NCBI RefSeq assembly: GCF_003052585.1
Contig: NZ_QASN01000020.1
Location: forward strand, 620,001 to 684,000
Direction of reading: 5' to 3'
Length of the DNA stretch: 64,000 bases
From: Pseudomonas mangrovi
GTDB lineage: Bacteria > Pseudomonadota > Gammaproteobacteria > Pseudomonadales > Pseudomonadaceae
Shown: piece after piece, positions 9,203-17,198 of the stretch
Numbering within the stretch: position 1 is the stretch's first letter
Layout: every line of letters starts with the position of its first letter
Notes under the pieces: generated by a model
Databases searched by the model: none
Seen by the model: only the letters and a program-made list of their open reading frames with translations
Told to the model about the DNA's origin: nothing
Program-made: the position numbers and the translations under genes

Positions 9203-10618
9203 TCAGAGCGCCTGCGGTACCAGGAAGGTGCTCTGGGTCTGCACCTGGTTGTCCGGGTCATCGGCATCGACGACCTTGAAGCGCAGTGGTGCCACCTCGG
9301 TGAGGCGCGTGCTTGCTGGCAGGCTGACACTGAGCAGAACGTCGCGGATCTCGCCAGGCTGCAGCGTCAGCGCACGCGGGCCCTGCAGGTGGAAGGCGCC
9401 GGGGTTTTCCAGGGTAATCAGCAGACGGCGGCTGTCCTGGGCCTTGTTGATGATCTTCAGGCTGTAGCTGTTTTCGATATCGCCGTCCACGGTGCGGGTA
9501 TAGAGGCCGCGATCGCGGGTGACGTTGAGCGACAGCAGGGGGCGCTCCGCCAGCGCCCAGATCAATGCGCCGATCATCACCAGCAACACCCCGGCGTAGC
9601 CCAGCAGACGCGGCCGCAACCAGCGCGTGCGCCCGCCGGCCAGCGCACGTTCGGAGGTGTAGCGAACCAGCCCGCGGGCGTAGCCCATCTTGTCCATGAT
9701 GCTGTCGCAGGCGTCGGCACAGGCGCCGCAGCCGATGCAATTGAGCTGCAGGCCGTCGCGGATGTCGATGCCGGTCGGGCAGACCTGCACGCAGACGGTG
9801 CAGTCGATGCAGTCGCCCAGGCCGGTCTCGCGCGGCAGGCTGTCCTTGCGTCGCGGCCCGCGGTTTTCGCCACGGGCGCTGTCATAGGCAACCGTCAGGG
9901 TATCGCTGTCGATCATCACGCTCTGAAACCGCGAGTACGGGCACATGTGCAGGCAGATCTGCTCGCGCAGCCAGCCGGCGTTGATGTAGGTGGCCAGGGT
10001 GAAGCAGGCCAGCCAGAAGGCCGCACCGAGGCCCGGCTCGAGGCTCAGCAGATCACTGGTCAGCTCGCGCACCGGAGTGAAGTAGCCGACGAAGGCGGTC
10101 GCCGTCGCCAGGCTGATGGCCAGCCAGAGCAGGTGCTTGGCACCGCGGCGGATGAGCTTCTGCAACGACCAGGGCGCCGCATCCAGCTTGATGCGCTGGC
10201 CGCGATCACCTTCGCTGACTTTCTCGGCCCACATGAACATCCAGGTCCAGACGCTTTGCGGGCAGGCATAACCGCACCAGACCCGGCCGGCCAGCACCGT
10301 GATGAAGAACAGGCCGAAGGCGGCGATGATCAGCAGTGCCGACAACAGAATGAAATCCTGCGGCCAGTAGGTCGCACCGAAGATGTGGAATTTGCGGCCG
10401 GCCAGGTCCCAGAGCACGGCCTGGCGACCATTCCAGTTCAGCCAGGCGGTGCCGAAGAACAACAGCAGCAGGCCACCGGTGCCGATCAGGCGTGCCGTGC
10501 GCCAGCGACCGAAGAAGCTGCGGGTATGAATGGGGCCACCGGCCTGAGCCGGAGTGATTCGCACGGGCTGGTGATGGTTGATCGTGTCGATCAGGCGTGC
10601 GTCGATGCGGTCGGTCAT
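9203..10618 (-). CDS. ccoG: CcoG/FixG-type cytochrome oxidase accessory ferredoxin-like protein
   Basis: Membrane iron-sulfur protein of 471 residues. CcoG reduces Cu(II) for assembly of cbb3-type cytochrome oxidase. The N-terminal half has several membrane segments (about 45-60, 90-110, 160-180, 200-220) and the conserved GRVWCGYACPQ near residue 112. Two 4Fe-4S motifs follow: Cys270, 273, 276, 280 and Cys294, 297, 300, 304. A membrane segment and a C-terminal immunoglobulin-like FixG domain complete it. The start at 10618 is preferred because AGGGGA lies about ten bases upstream; an in-frame start 36 to 42 bases earlier has no ribosome site. It is not beside ccoNOPQ here, so it may be a second copy. 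Confidence 0.9.
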   Translation of the reverse strand: MTDRIDARLIDTINHHQPVRITPAQAGGPIHTRSFFGRWRTARLIGTGGLLLLFFGTAWLNWNGRQAVLWDLAGRKFHIFGATYWPQDFILLSALLIIAAFGLFFITVLAGRVWCGYACPQSVWTWMFMWAEKVSEGDRGQRIKLDAAPWSLQKLIRRGAKHLLWLAISLATATAFVGYFTPVRELTSDLLSLEPGLGAAFWLACFTLATYINAGWLREQICLHMCPYSRFQSVMIDSDTLTVAYDSARGENRGPRRKDSLPRETGLGDCIDCTVCVQVCPTGIDIRDGLQLNCIGCGACADACDSIMDKMGYARGLVRYTSERALAGGRTRWLRPRLLGYAGVLLVMIGALIWALAERPLLSLNVTRDRGLYTRTVDGDIENSYSLKIINKAQDSRRLLITLENPGAFHLQGPRALTLQPGEIRDVLLSVSLPASTRLTEVAPLRFKVVDADDPDNQVQTQSTFLVPQAL

Positions 10619-11141
10619 GATGCGGCGTCCCCTGGGGCTGTTCGGCGCCGGCATCATCAACGTGGCGCTGTACCGGTAACAGGCTCAGGTTTTCGAAAAA
10701 AAACCGGATCAGATTCGATAGGTTGGTCCGGAGCCAGCTGATTCCCGGATCAAGCGACTGATTCATTTCCAAGTGCGCTGGTTTGTCGCAGGCATGGGAT
10801 TGCACAGATGAACTGGTGAATCCGTACTGACTCAGGGGCTGGCACCGGCATCCGTACGTTCGCATAATGTATATTATGTTAAATCATATGCATGCCATAA
10901 CAGCTCATGAGCCTCCTGAGACCTTGATCCGCTACCCCACCTTCCTCTCGGTTAGCGCTCGCGCAAGCCGGCTGTCCCGCCATCGTATGCAACACGCAAT
11001 CAGCCACGGGCCGACTGCTTCGACTGCATTGCGTGGTTACATGCCCAACGGATGCGTTCGAGAGTCCCCTGGCAAAACTTGAAGTGCTCAGCCCGGTTCG
11101 ATCCATGGCCATCGGCCGTAAGCCCTGAGCTCAAAGCGCAA
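10619..11141. other. Gene-free terminus region
   Basis: About 520 bases between ccoG and the GNAT-Rnk gene with no convincing gene on either strand: the short open frames of 60-80 codons overlap each other and lack ribosome sites and family features. Base composition is less G+C-rich than the neighbours around 10860-10900. It contains the dif site described separately. Confidence 0.7.
10857..10884 (+). other. dif: Chromosome dimer resolution site dif
   Basis: A 28-base site in XerC/XerD layout: XerC arm CGTTCGCATAA (10857-10867), central region TGTATA (10868-10873), XerD arm TTATGTTAAAT (10874-10884). From memory of E. coli dif, 26 of 28 bases agree and the only differences are in the outer XerC arm, where dif sites vary between species. 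XerCD recombine at dif, under FtsK control, to resolve chromosome dimers at division, so this marks the replication terminus. It lies in a gene-free stretch and KOPS-like octamers converge on it. Confidence 0.95.
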
Positions 11142-12053
11142 CTACAGGTGGAAATCGCCTGCAGCTTCGGGCTGGTAAAGCACTTTCCTGATCTCGATCC
11201 GTCGGGTCCGATCGGAAATGCGCCAGTCGATCGCGTCTCCCTCCTGATAGCCCAGGATGGCGGCGCCGATGTCGGAACACACGGAATGCTTCCCGGCGCT
11301 GCTGTCCGCGTCTTCCGGGTAGACCAAGGCCACTTCGATCTCTTCGTCGTCCAGCTGCAGCAAAGCCCTGGAGTTCATCGTGACAACATTGCGCGCCACC
11401 TGCTGCGGCTTGACGACAATGGCTCGCTCAAGCTCATGTTCGAGTTCGACCACGGCCGGGCCTTGCTCGAGCACGATCAGACATTCGAGCCTGACCTTGT
11501 CGATTTCCGTGATGTAGATCCCGGTGGCGTCGCCGAAGGCACCTTCGCGCAGGAACTGCAGATAGCGCCCCGCCGTCATGGCAAATGACTTCAATAGCGG
11601 CGTTTCGCTCTCCAGCACAAAGCCGCTGCGCAGAAAGGCGTTCAGCGAGCGCGCGTTGTCCGGGTGGATTCTGGCGATGAGCCTCTCCGCACGCATCTCG
11701 AGGAAGGCCAGTTTCATGCCTTCGCGGATCGTGCGCGCGCCCAGGCTGCGGCCCCATTTGTCGCAGTTCCCGATGGCCAGGACGATCTCGCAATCCGGGC
11801 CGGTCTTGATCAGACGGACAAATCCCACCGGGTCGTCGTGCCGGTCATAGGCCATGAAGAATCGGCCGCCGCGGTTGAACAGATGGGTCAGAATCGGCGA
11901 TTGCGTTCGATCGATGGCTTGCTCGATGGAGCGTGAGACATCACGCGAATCACTCAGGAAGCAGGTGACGCGTTCATCCTCCAACCACTCCATCAGCGTC
12001 AGCGCGTGTGCCCGAGTGATTTCAGGGCACAGCGAAATGAAAGGCTTGTTCAT
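11142..12053 (-). CDS. GNAT acetyltransferase fused to Rnk/GreA-GreB C-terminal domain
   Basis: Protein of about 303 residues with two domains. The N-terminal 170 residues resemble a GNAT acetyltransferase (RSLGARTIREGMKLAF and HPDNARSLNAFLRSGF are typical acetyl-CoA binding and C-terminal GNAT signatures). The C-terminal part from about residue 190 resembles the nucleoside diphosphate kinase regulator Rnk, itself like the GreA/GreB C-terminal domain that contacts RNA polymerase (ALVYPEDAD, then IGAAILGYQEGDAIDW). Substrate and partner are unknown. The start is uncertain: the ATG at 12053 fits the GNAT domain start, but the frame is open to 12104 with another ATG at 12092, and neither has a strong ribosome site. 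Confidence 0.8.
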   Translation of the reverse strand: MNKPFISLCPEITRAHALTLMEWLEDERVTCFLSDSRDVSRSIEQAIDRTQSPILTHLFNRGGRFFMAYDRHDDPVGFVRLIKTGPDCEIVLAIGNCDKWGRSLGARTIREGMKLAFLEMRAERLIARIHPDNARSLNAFLRSGFVLESETPLLKSFAMTAGRYLQFLREGAFGDATGIYITEIDKVRLECLIVLEQGPAVVELEHELERAIVVKPQQVARNVVTMNSRALLQLDDEEIEVALVYPEDADSSAGKHSVCSDIGAAILGYQEGDAIDWRISDRTRRIEIRKVLYQPEAAGDFHL

Positions 12054-12240
12054 CTTCACCACACGTATTCGTAAAGAATGAAAGCCCTTCATGGCGATGG
12101 CCATGACGGTTCTTTCGGCAACCGGCGATCTTAAGACATAACGCCGGCAATGCCGAACAGGCTGAGCACTAATCCTTCATACATAAGCGGCTTATCGCGT
12201 CAGATGCCGATCATCCTCGCCTGAAGCCGGCGCCACACAG

Positions 12241-12780
12241 CTATTCGGATTCCTCGCCTCGCTCCTTGCGCGGTGCAGGCCTTTCCTTCTCCTCCGGCAT
12301 GCCCAGCAGACTCTCCAGACTGGCCACCAACCCCGGCACGGCGAACAGGATCATCAGCGCCAGTACCGTCGCCAGTACTGCGGTGGCTTCCTTGCCCAGG
12401 CCGACCGTAATGCCGATGGCGGCGGTCAGCCAGATGCCCGCTGCAGTGGTCAGGCCTTTGACGTGATTCAGATCGCCGCTCTTGAGGATGGTCCCGGCGC
12501 AGAGAAAGCCCAGGCCCGAGACTATGCCCTGGATCACCCGACTCATGGCGTCGTCCCCTGCCCCGTGCAACTGCGGGACCAGTACGAACAACGCTGCTCC
12601 CATGGCAACCAGCATGTGCGTGCGCACCCCGGCTGCCTTGCCACGGTGCTCGCGCTCAAGGCCGAGAACGCCGCCGAGCAAGGCCGCCAGGAGCAAACGC
12701 AGGACGATGCGGGTGGCCTGCGAGGGATCGGACAGATCGGAAAACTCATCGGCGAGGGTCTGACTGATTTCATTCCACAT
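12241..12780 (-). CDS. MgtC/SapB family membrane protein
   Basis: Inner-membrane protein of 179 residues. It shows the conserved MgtC N-terminal core: RLLLAALLGGVLGLERE followed by GVRTHMLVAMGAALF, with later membrane helices VSGLGFLCAGTILK and GLTTAAGIWLTAAIGI, and a charged cytoplasmic tail rich in E, K and R. MgtC proteins are linked to magnesium limitation, phosphate and F-type ATPase control; this short form lacks the C-terminal ACT-like domain of true MgtC, so the SapB/YhiD group is likelier. Open frame extends upstream to 12981, but the family start is the Met at 12780. Confidence 0.85.
   Translation of the reverse strand: MWNEISQTLADEFSDLSDPSQATRIVLRLLLAALLGGVLGLEREHRGKAAGVRTHMLVAMGAALFVLVPQLHGAGDDAMSRVIQGIVSGLGFLCAGTILKSGDLNHVKGLTTAAGIWLTAAIGITVGLGKEATAVLATVLALMILFAVPGLVASLESLLGMPEEKERPAPRKERGEESE
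12556..12563 (-). other. KOPS-like octamer pointing to dif
   Basis: CCCTGCCC on the plus strand reads GGGCAGGG on the minus strand, matching GGGNAGGG and pointing to dif from the right. Others in the same orientation are at 13945, 17525, 21174, 22453, 25104, 31078, 37475, 51811, 56280 and 59187. Confidence 0.5.
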
Positions 12781-13017
12781 GACGGACCAACGAAGCGACG
12801 TTAAAGCACGCCTCGTCGCAACTTGCGGGCCAACCGGAAAACCCGGCAAAGCTGCCATTTCCCGCCGTTCGGCCATGCAGGCTGCACGACTGCCAGGCGC
12901 CGCGGCGGGCATTTTGCGCGAGCGTTTTACCGTCGGGTTCGTTAAGGGAAACCTCTGCGCCACAGCGCCTCTAACCTTCAACGTCGCCCGTGCGGCATCT
13001 GCGAGGAGAGCCCTGCC

Positions 13018-13662
13018 ATGACCATGCCATCGCTAGAACTGTTCAGCCGGCCGGAAAAGGCCTGGCACCAGATCATCCGCGCCGAGGAACAAAACGCCTG
13101 GCAATACCTGCCGCATCTGCTGCTGTTCTCTCTGGTTCCGGTGATCAGTCTGTACATCGGTACCTGGCTGACCGGCTGGTCCCTCGCGGAGGACGAGCGC
13201 GTGCGCCTGGATGGCTCCAGCGCGCTGCAGCTGAGCCTGGCGCTGTACGTCACCATCCTGCTGGGCACTTTCATCATGGGCGCCTGCATCCGTGGCATTT
13301 CCTACACCTTCGAGCGCAAGCCGAGCCTGAACCAGTGCATCGCGTTCACCGCCTACCTGCTCACGCCGTTCTTTCTGGCAGGTCTTGCCGGGCTCTATCC
13401 CAGCCGCCCACTGGCCTTGATCGCCCTGGGCGCCGCCTCGGTCTACGCCACCTTCCTGCTCTATGTGGGCTTTCCCATCTACATGCACGTGCGCCAGTCC
13501 AAGGGCTTCTTCTTCGCCAGCGTGGTCTGGGGCATCGGCCTGCTGGTTGTGGTCACCGTCCTGGTCTCGATGATTCTTTTCTGGCAGATGGAACTGCATC
13601 CGGAATACCTCGATCCGGCGCTGCGCGCACCCACGGAAGTCCCTGCAGCGCCGCCTCGCTGA
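13018..13662 (+). CDS. Yip1 family membrane protein
   Basis: Inner-membrane protein of 214 residues with five predicted hydrophobic segments (about 30-50, 73-93, 105-127, 130-150, 165-190) and the Yip1-domain layout in which a short cytoplasmic N-terminus (FSRPEKAWHQI) precedes the helices. The tail is alanine- and proline-rich. A GAGGAGAG ribosome site precedes the ATG. Function is unknown; bacterial Yip1 proteins are poorly characterised. It stands alone upstream of the glycogen operon with a 211-base gap. Confidence 0.8.
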   Translation: MTMPSLELFSRPEKAWHQIIRAEEQNAWQYLPHLLLFSLVPVISLYIGTWLTGWSLAEDERVRLDGSSALQLSLALYVTILLGTFIMGACIRGISYTFERKPSLNQCIAFTAYLLTPFFLAGLAGLYPSRPLALIALGAASVYATFLLYVGFPIYMHVRQSKGFFFASVVWGIGLLVVVTVLVSMILFWQMELHPEYLDPALRAPTEVPAAPPR

Positions 13663-13873
13663 GCGCGACGCGTTGCGCTCTGACCTCCGGTCCAGACGCG
13701 TCGAACTTTATTTACCGACGGCGAGTCTGGATGAGTAACGGGCACTTTTCTTGCCTGACCTGCCAACAACCTGATGCTCCGCGGCCGGGCTCATTCGCCT
13801 GGACCGTGCTGGCGAGAGCATCGCTTTCAGGATCGAACAAGCGGTTCGTTCGTAACCGCAGTCGGAGGACTTC

Positions 13874-15427
13874 ATGACCGTAGCCGCAGTACCAGACCCG
13901 CTGACCCAGCCCGTTGAGCGTGCCCGTTTGCAGGACGCGCAGCCCCCTTCCCTGCTCAGCCTGGGCTCCGTTCAGGAGCAGAAGAAAAAGATCCTGCTGG
14001 TAACCTCGGAGATGGCCGGACTGGTCAAGACCGGCGGGCTGGGCGATGTTTCCGCGGCGCTGCCCCGCGCCCTGCGCGATCTGCATGACGTCCGCGTCCT
14101 GCTGCCGGGTTACCCGCAAGTCCTCGACAGTGGCAACCATATCCGTGTAGTGGGCGAAGTTCCCGGCCAGGCGGCGATTCCGGCAGCGCGCATTGGCCGC
14201 ATCGACATGGACGATGGCCTGATCGTCTACGTGGTGATCTGCGCCGAACTCTACGAGCGCCCTGGCAATCCCTACGTCGACCCGCAGGGCAACGAATGGG
14301 CCGACAGTCATATCCGTTTCGCCCGCCTGTCGTTGGCGGCGGCCGACATCGCCGCCGGCAACGCCTCGATCCGCTGGAGCCCTGAGCTGGTGCATGCCAA
14401 TGACTGGCAGACCGGGCTGACGCCCGCCTACATGCGCTGGCGTGGGCAGAACACCCCCTGCGTGTTCACCATTCACAACCTCGCCTACCAGGGCCTGCTG
14501 GACATGCATCGCAGCCCGGAACTGGGCATCCCCGGTCACGCCTGCCAGATGGAGGGCATGGAGCTGCATGGCCGTCTCTCGCTGCTCAAGGCCGGGATCG
14601 CCTACGCCGATCGGGTCACCACCGTCAGTGCCACCTATGCTCGCGAGATCACCACGCCCGAGTTCGGTTGCGGCCTGGAGGGTTTCCTCGCCAGCAAGGC
14701 CGCCGCCGGAAAGCTCAGCGGCATTCCCAATGGCATCGACGATTCCTGGGAGCCGGAAAGCGATCCACACCTGAGCCAGCCGTTTGCCATGCATGACTGG
14801 CAGGCGCGGGACGCCAACACGGCCGAAGTGCGCCGCCTGTTCGGCCTGCGCCCCAGCAGCGGCCCGCTGTTCGCAGTGGTCTCGCGCCTGGTCTATCAGA
14901 AGGGTCTGGACCTGACCCTGGGGGTGGTCGAGGACATCGTCGCCGGCGGTGGCCAACTGGTCATCACCGGTTGTGGCGAACCGCAGATCGAGGAGGCGGT
15001 GCGCGCCCTGCAGGACCGTTACCCCGGCGAGGTCGGCGTGCGCGTGGGCTTCGACGAGACCGAGGCGCGGCGCATGTACGCCGGCAGCGATTTCCTGCTG
15101 ATGCCCTCGCGCTACGAGCCCTGCGGGCTGAGCCAGATGTACGCGCAGCGCTACGGCTCGCTGCCGATCGCGCGGCGCACCGGCGGCCTGGCCGACACCA
15201 TCGAGGATGGCCTCACCGGTTTTCTCTTCGAGGGCTCCCGGCTGGAAAACTACCGCGGCGCCATTGCCCGTGCGCTGGAGGTCTTTGCCGCACCCGAGCT
15301 GTTCAGTGCGATGCGCTGTCGGGCGATGTCGGCACCCTGCTACTGGCATCAATCGATCGAACCCTACGCCGAGCTGTACATGGGGCTGATCGAAGCACGC
15401 AGCGGCAGCCAGCAACTGCAACGCTGA
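13874..15427 (+). CDS. glgA: Glycogen synthase
   Basis: ADP-glucose:glucan 4-alpha-glucosyltransferase (GT5), 517 residues, which elongates glycogen chains in the cytoplasm. KTGGLGDV at residues 52-59 is the ADP-glucose binding motif; HANDWQTGL and the C-terminal PSRYEPCGLSQMYAQRYG with the catalytic glutamate and RRTGGLADT are diagnostic. The N-terminal 35 residues before KKILLVTSEM are extra relative to E. coli GlgA. First gene of a packed run glgA-treZ-malQ-treY-DUF2934-glgX, which matches the P. aeruginosa PA2160-PA2165 block. A GGAGGA-type site (tcggaggact) precedes the ATG. Confidence 0.96.
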   Translation: MTVAAVPDPLTQPVERARLQDAQPPSLLSLGSVQEQKKKILLVTSEMAGLVKTGGLGDVSAALPRALRDLHDVRVLLPGYPQVLDSGNHIRVVGEVPGQAAIPAARIGRIDMDDGLIVYVVICAELYERPGNPYVDPQGNEWADSHIRFARLSLAAADIAAGNASIRWSPELVHANDWQTGLTPAYMRWRGQNTPCVFTIHNLAYQGLLDMHRSPELGIPGHACQMEGMELHGRLSLLKAGIAYADRVTTVSATYAREITTPEFGCGLEGFLASKAAAGKLSGIPNGIDDSWEPESDPHLSQPFAMHDWQARDANTAEVRRLFGLRPSSGPLFAVVSRLVYQKGLDLTLGVVEDIVAGGGQLVITGCGEPQIEEAVRALQDRYPGEVGVRVGFDETEARRMYAGSDFLLMPSRYEPCGLSQMYAQRYGSLPIARRTGGLADTIEDGLTGFLFEGSRLENYRGAIARALEVFAAPELFSAMRCRAMSAPCYWHQSIEPYAELYMGLIEARSGSQQLQR

Positions 15428-15428
15428 G

Positions 15429-17198
15429 GTGGCCGTGACGAGTGCGAATTACTGGCATGGCGCCCGGCCGCTGGATGAACAACGCAGCGCTTTTCGGCTC
15501 TGGGCACCGGACGCCAGTGATGTCGCGCTGCAACGCCCGGGCCTGCCGCCACTGCCGATGCAGGCGGCCGCAGACGGCTGGTTCGAGGTGCAGGCCGAGT
15601 GTCCGGCGGGGTGCCTCTATCGTTTCACCATCGACGGCCGACTGGATATCCCCGACCCCGCTTCGCGCTGCCAGAGCGACGGACCGCACGGCTATAGCCG
15701 GGTCATCAACACCGCAGCCTTCGGGCGCCGTGGCGGCAACTGGCGCGGCAGGCCCTGGCACGAGGCGGTCATCTACGAACTGCATGTCGGCGCTGCCGGG
15801 GGCTACGCGGCGATTCGCGCCGATCTGCCACGCCTGGCCAAGCTCGGTATTACCGCCATCGAGCTGATGCCGCTGGCGGAGCTGCCCGGTGGCCGCAACT
15901 GGGGTTATGACGGTGTACTGCCCTACGCGCCGCACGCCGGCTACGGGCCGCCGGAGGCGCTGGTGGCGCTGATCGACGATGCCCATGCCCATGGCCTGAT
16001 GGTCTATCTCGATGTCGTCTACAACCACTTCGGCCCGGACGGCAATTACCTGGGCAGCTATGCCAGCGGCTTCTTCCGTCACGACCAGCCAACGCCCTGG
16101 GGCGACGCCATCGACTTTCGCCGCCGCGAAGTGCGTGAGTTCTTCATCGACAACGCACTGATGTGGCTGCGCGACTACCGCTTCGATGGCCTGCGCCTGG
16201 ACGCCGTGCATGCCATTGGCGAGCCGGACTTCCTGATCGAGCTGGCCGAGCGGATCCGCGTGTCCATCGAGCCCGAGCGCCATGTGCACCTGATGCTGGA
16301 GAACGAAGACAACAGTGCGACTCTGCTCGAATGCGGCTTCGATGCGCAATGGAACGACGACGGCCACAATGCCCTGCACGTGCTGCTGACCGGTGAGAAG
16401 GAAGGCTACTACGCCGACTTCAGCGAACAACCCGTGGCCAAGCTGGCGCGCTGCCTGAGCGAAGGCTTCGTCTATCAGGGCGAGCGCGGCCGGCGCGGCG
16501 AGCCACGCGGCGAACCCAGCGCGCATCTGCCGCCCAGCGTCTTCGTACTGTTCCTGCAGAACCACGACCAGATCGGCAACCGCGCCTTTGGTGAGCGGCT
16601 GAACCAGCTCTGCAGTACCGATGCCTTGCGTGCAGCGGTGCTGCTGCAGCTGCTGTGCCCGATGATTCCGTTGTTGTTCATGGGCGAGGAATGGGCCGCG
16701 CCGGAGCCGTTCCTGTTCTTCACCGATCACCATGACGAACTGGCCGACGCGGTGTGCGCGGGCCGTCGTGCAGAGTTCGCCGAATTCGCGGCCTTCGCCG
16801 ATCCGGCGAGCCGCGAACGCATCCCCGATCCGAATGCCGCCACGACCTTCGAGCGTTCGCGGCCGGACCCGGCACGCCGCGCACTGCCGGAGCACCAGGC
16901 CTGGCTCGATTATTACCGCGAGTTGCTGCAGGTGCGCCACCAGCACATCGCGCCGCATCTGCCCGATTGCCGCTCGCTCGGTTGCGAGCTGCTCGGCGAG
17001 CGTGCCCTGCGCGCCCACTGGCAGCTCGGCAATGGTGCGCGCCTGAGCATCGAGCTGAACCTCGCAGAGAGTCCGCTCGAGCTGACCACGGCGGCCCGTG
17101 GCAGCCTTCTGCAGGCAAGTTCGGCTGCGGCCTTGAATTCCCCCCTTGTTCTTGCCGGGCACAGCGCCCGAGCCTTTCTGGAGCCTGCCCATGAGTGA
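15429..17198 (+). CDS. treZ: Malto-oligosyltrehalose trehalohydrolase
   Basis: GH13 enzyme of 589 residues that releases trehalose from the maltooligosyl-trehalose made by TreY. An N-terminal CBM48/E-set domain (FRLWAPDASDVAL) is followed by the TIM barrel with region I DVVYNHFGPDG, region II FDGLRLDAVHAI (nucleophile Asp), region III HLMLENEDN (acid Glu) and region IV LQNHDQIGNR. It starts on GTG one base after the glgA stop; a second GTG six bases later is an alternative. Its end overlaps malQ by eight bases. Confidence 0.95.
   Translation: MAVTSANYWHGARPLDEQRSAFRLWAPDASDVALQRPGLPPLPMQAAADGWFEVQAECPAGCLYRFTIDGRLDIPDPASRCQSDGPHGYSRVINTAAFGRRGGNWRGRPWHEAVIYELHVGAAGGYAAIRADLPRLAKLGITAIELMPLAELPGGRNWGYDGVLPYAPHAGYGPPEALVALIDDAHAHGLMVYLDVVYNHFGPDGNYLGSYASGFFRHDQPTPWGDAIDFRRREVREFFIDNALMWLRDYRFDGLRLDAVHAIGEPDFLIELAERIRVSIEPERHVHLMLENEDNSATLLECGFDAQWNDDGHNALHVLLTGEKEGYYADFSEQPVAKLARCLSEGFVYQGERGRRGEPRGEPSAHLPPSVFVLFLQNHDQIGNRAFGERLNQLCSTDALRAAVLLQLLCPMIPLLFMGEEWAAPEPFLFFTDHHDELADAVCAGRRAEFAEFAAFADPASRERIPDPNAATTFERSRPDPARRALPEHQAWLDYYRELLQVRHQHIAPHLPDCRSLGCELLGERALRAHWQLGNGARLSIELNLAESPLELTTAARGSLLQASSAAALNSPLVLAGHSARAFLEPAHE

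Noticed and set aside
9190..9215. Perfect 8-base inverted repeat over the ccoG stop codon as a terminator
   Set aside because: GCAGGCGC and GCGCCTGC pair, but there is no T-tract on either strand; left as an unassigned hairpin.
7652..10741. A 1029-codon plus-strand open frame opposite mocR-like and ccoG genes
   Set aside because: Its reading is compositionally biased and spans two well-supported genes and the intergenic region between them on the other strand.
10857..10884. The dif match as a plasmid-type or phage pdif module
   Set aside because: No toxin-antitoxin, resistance or phage genes flank it and there is only one copy; the polarity of KOPS-like sites favours the chromosomal dif.
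10867..11112. Two overlapping short open frames on opposite strands around dif
   Set aside because: They overlap the dif site and each other, lack ribosome binding sites and show no family features.
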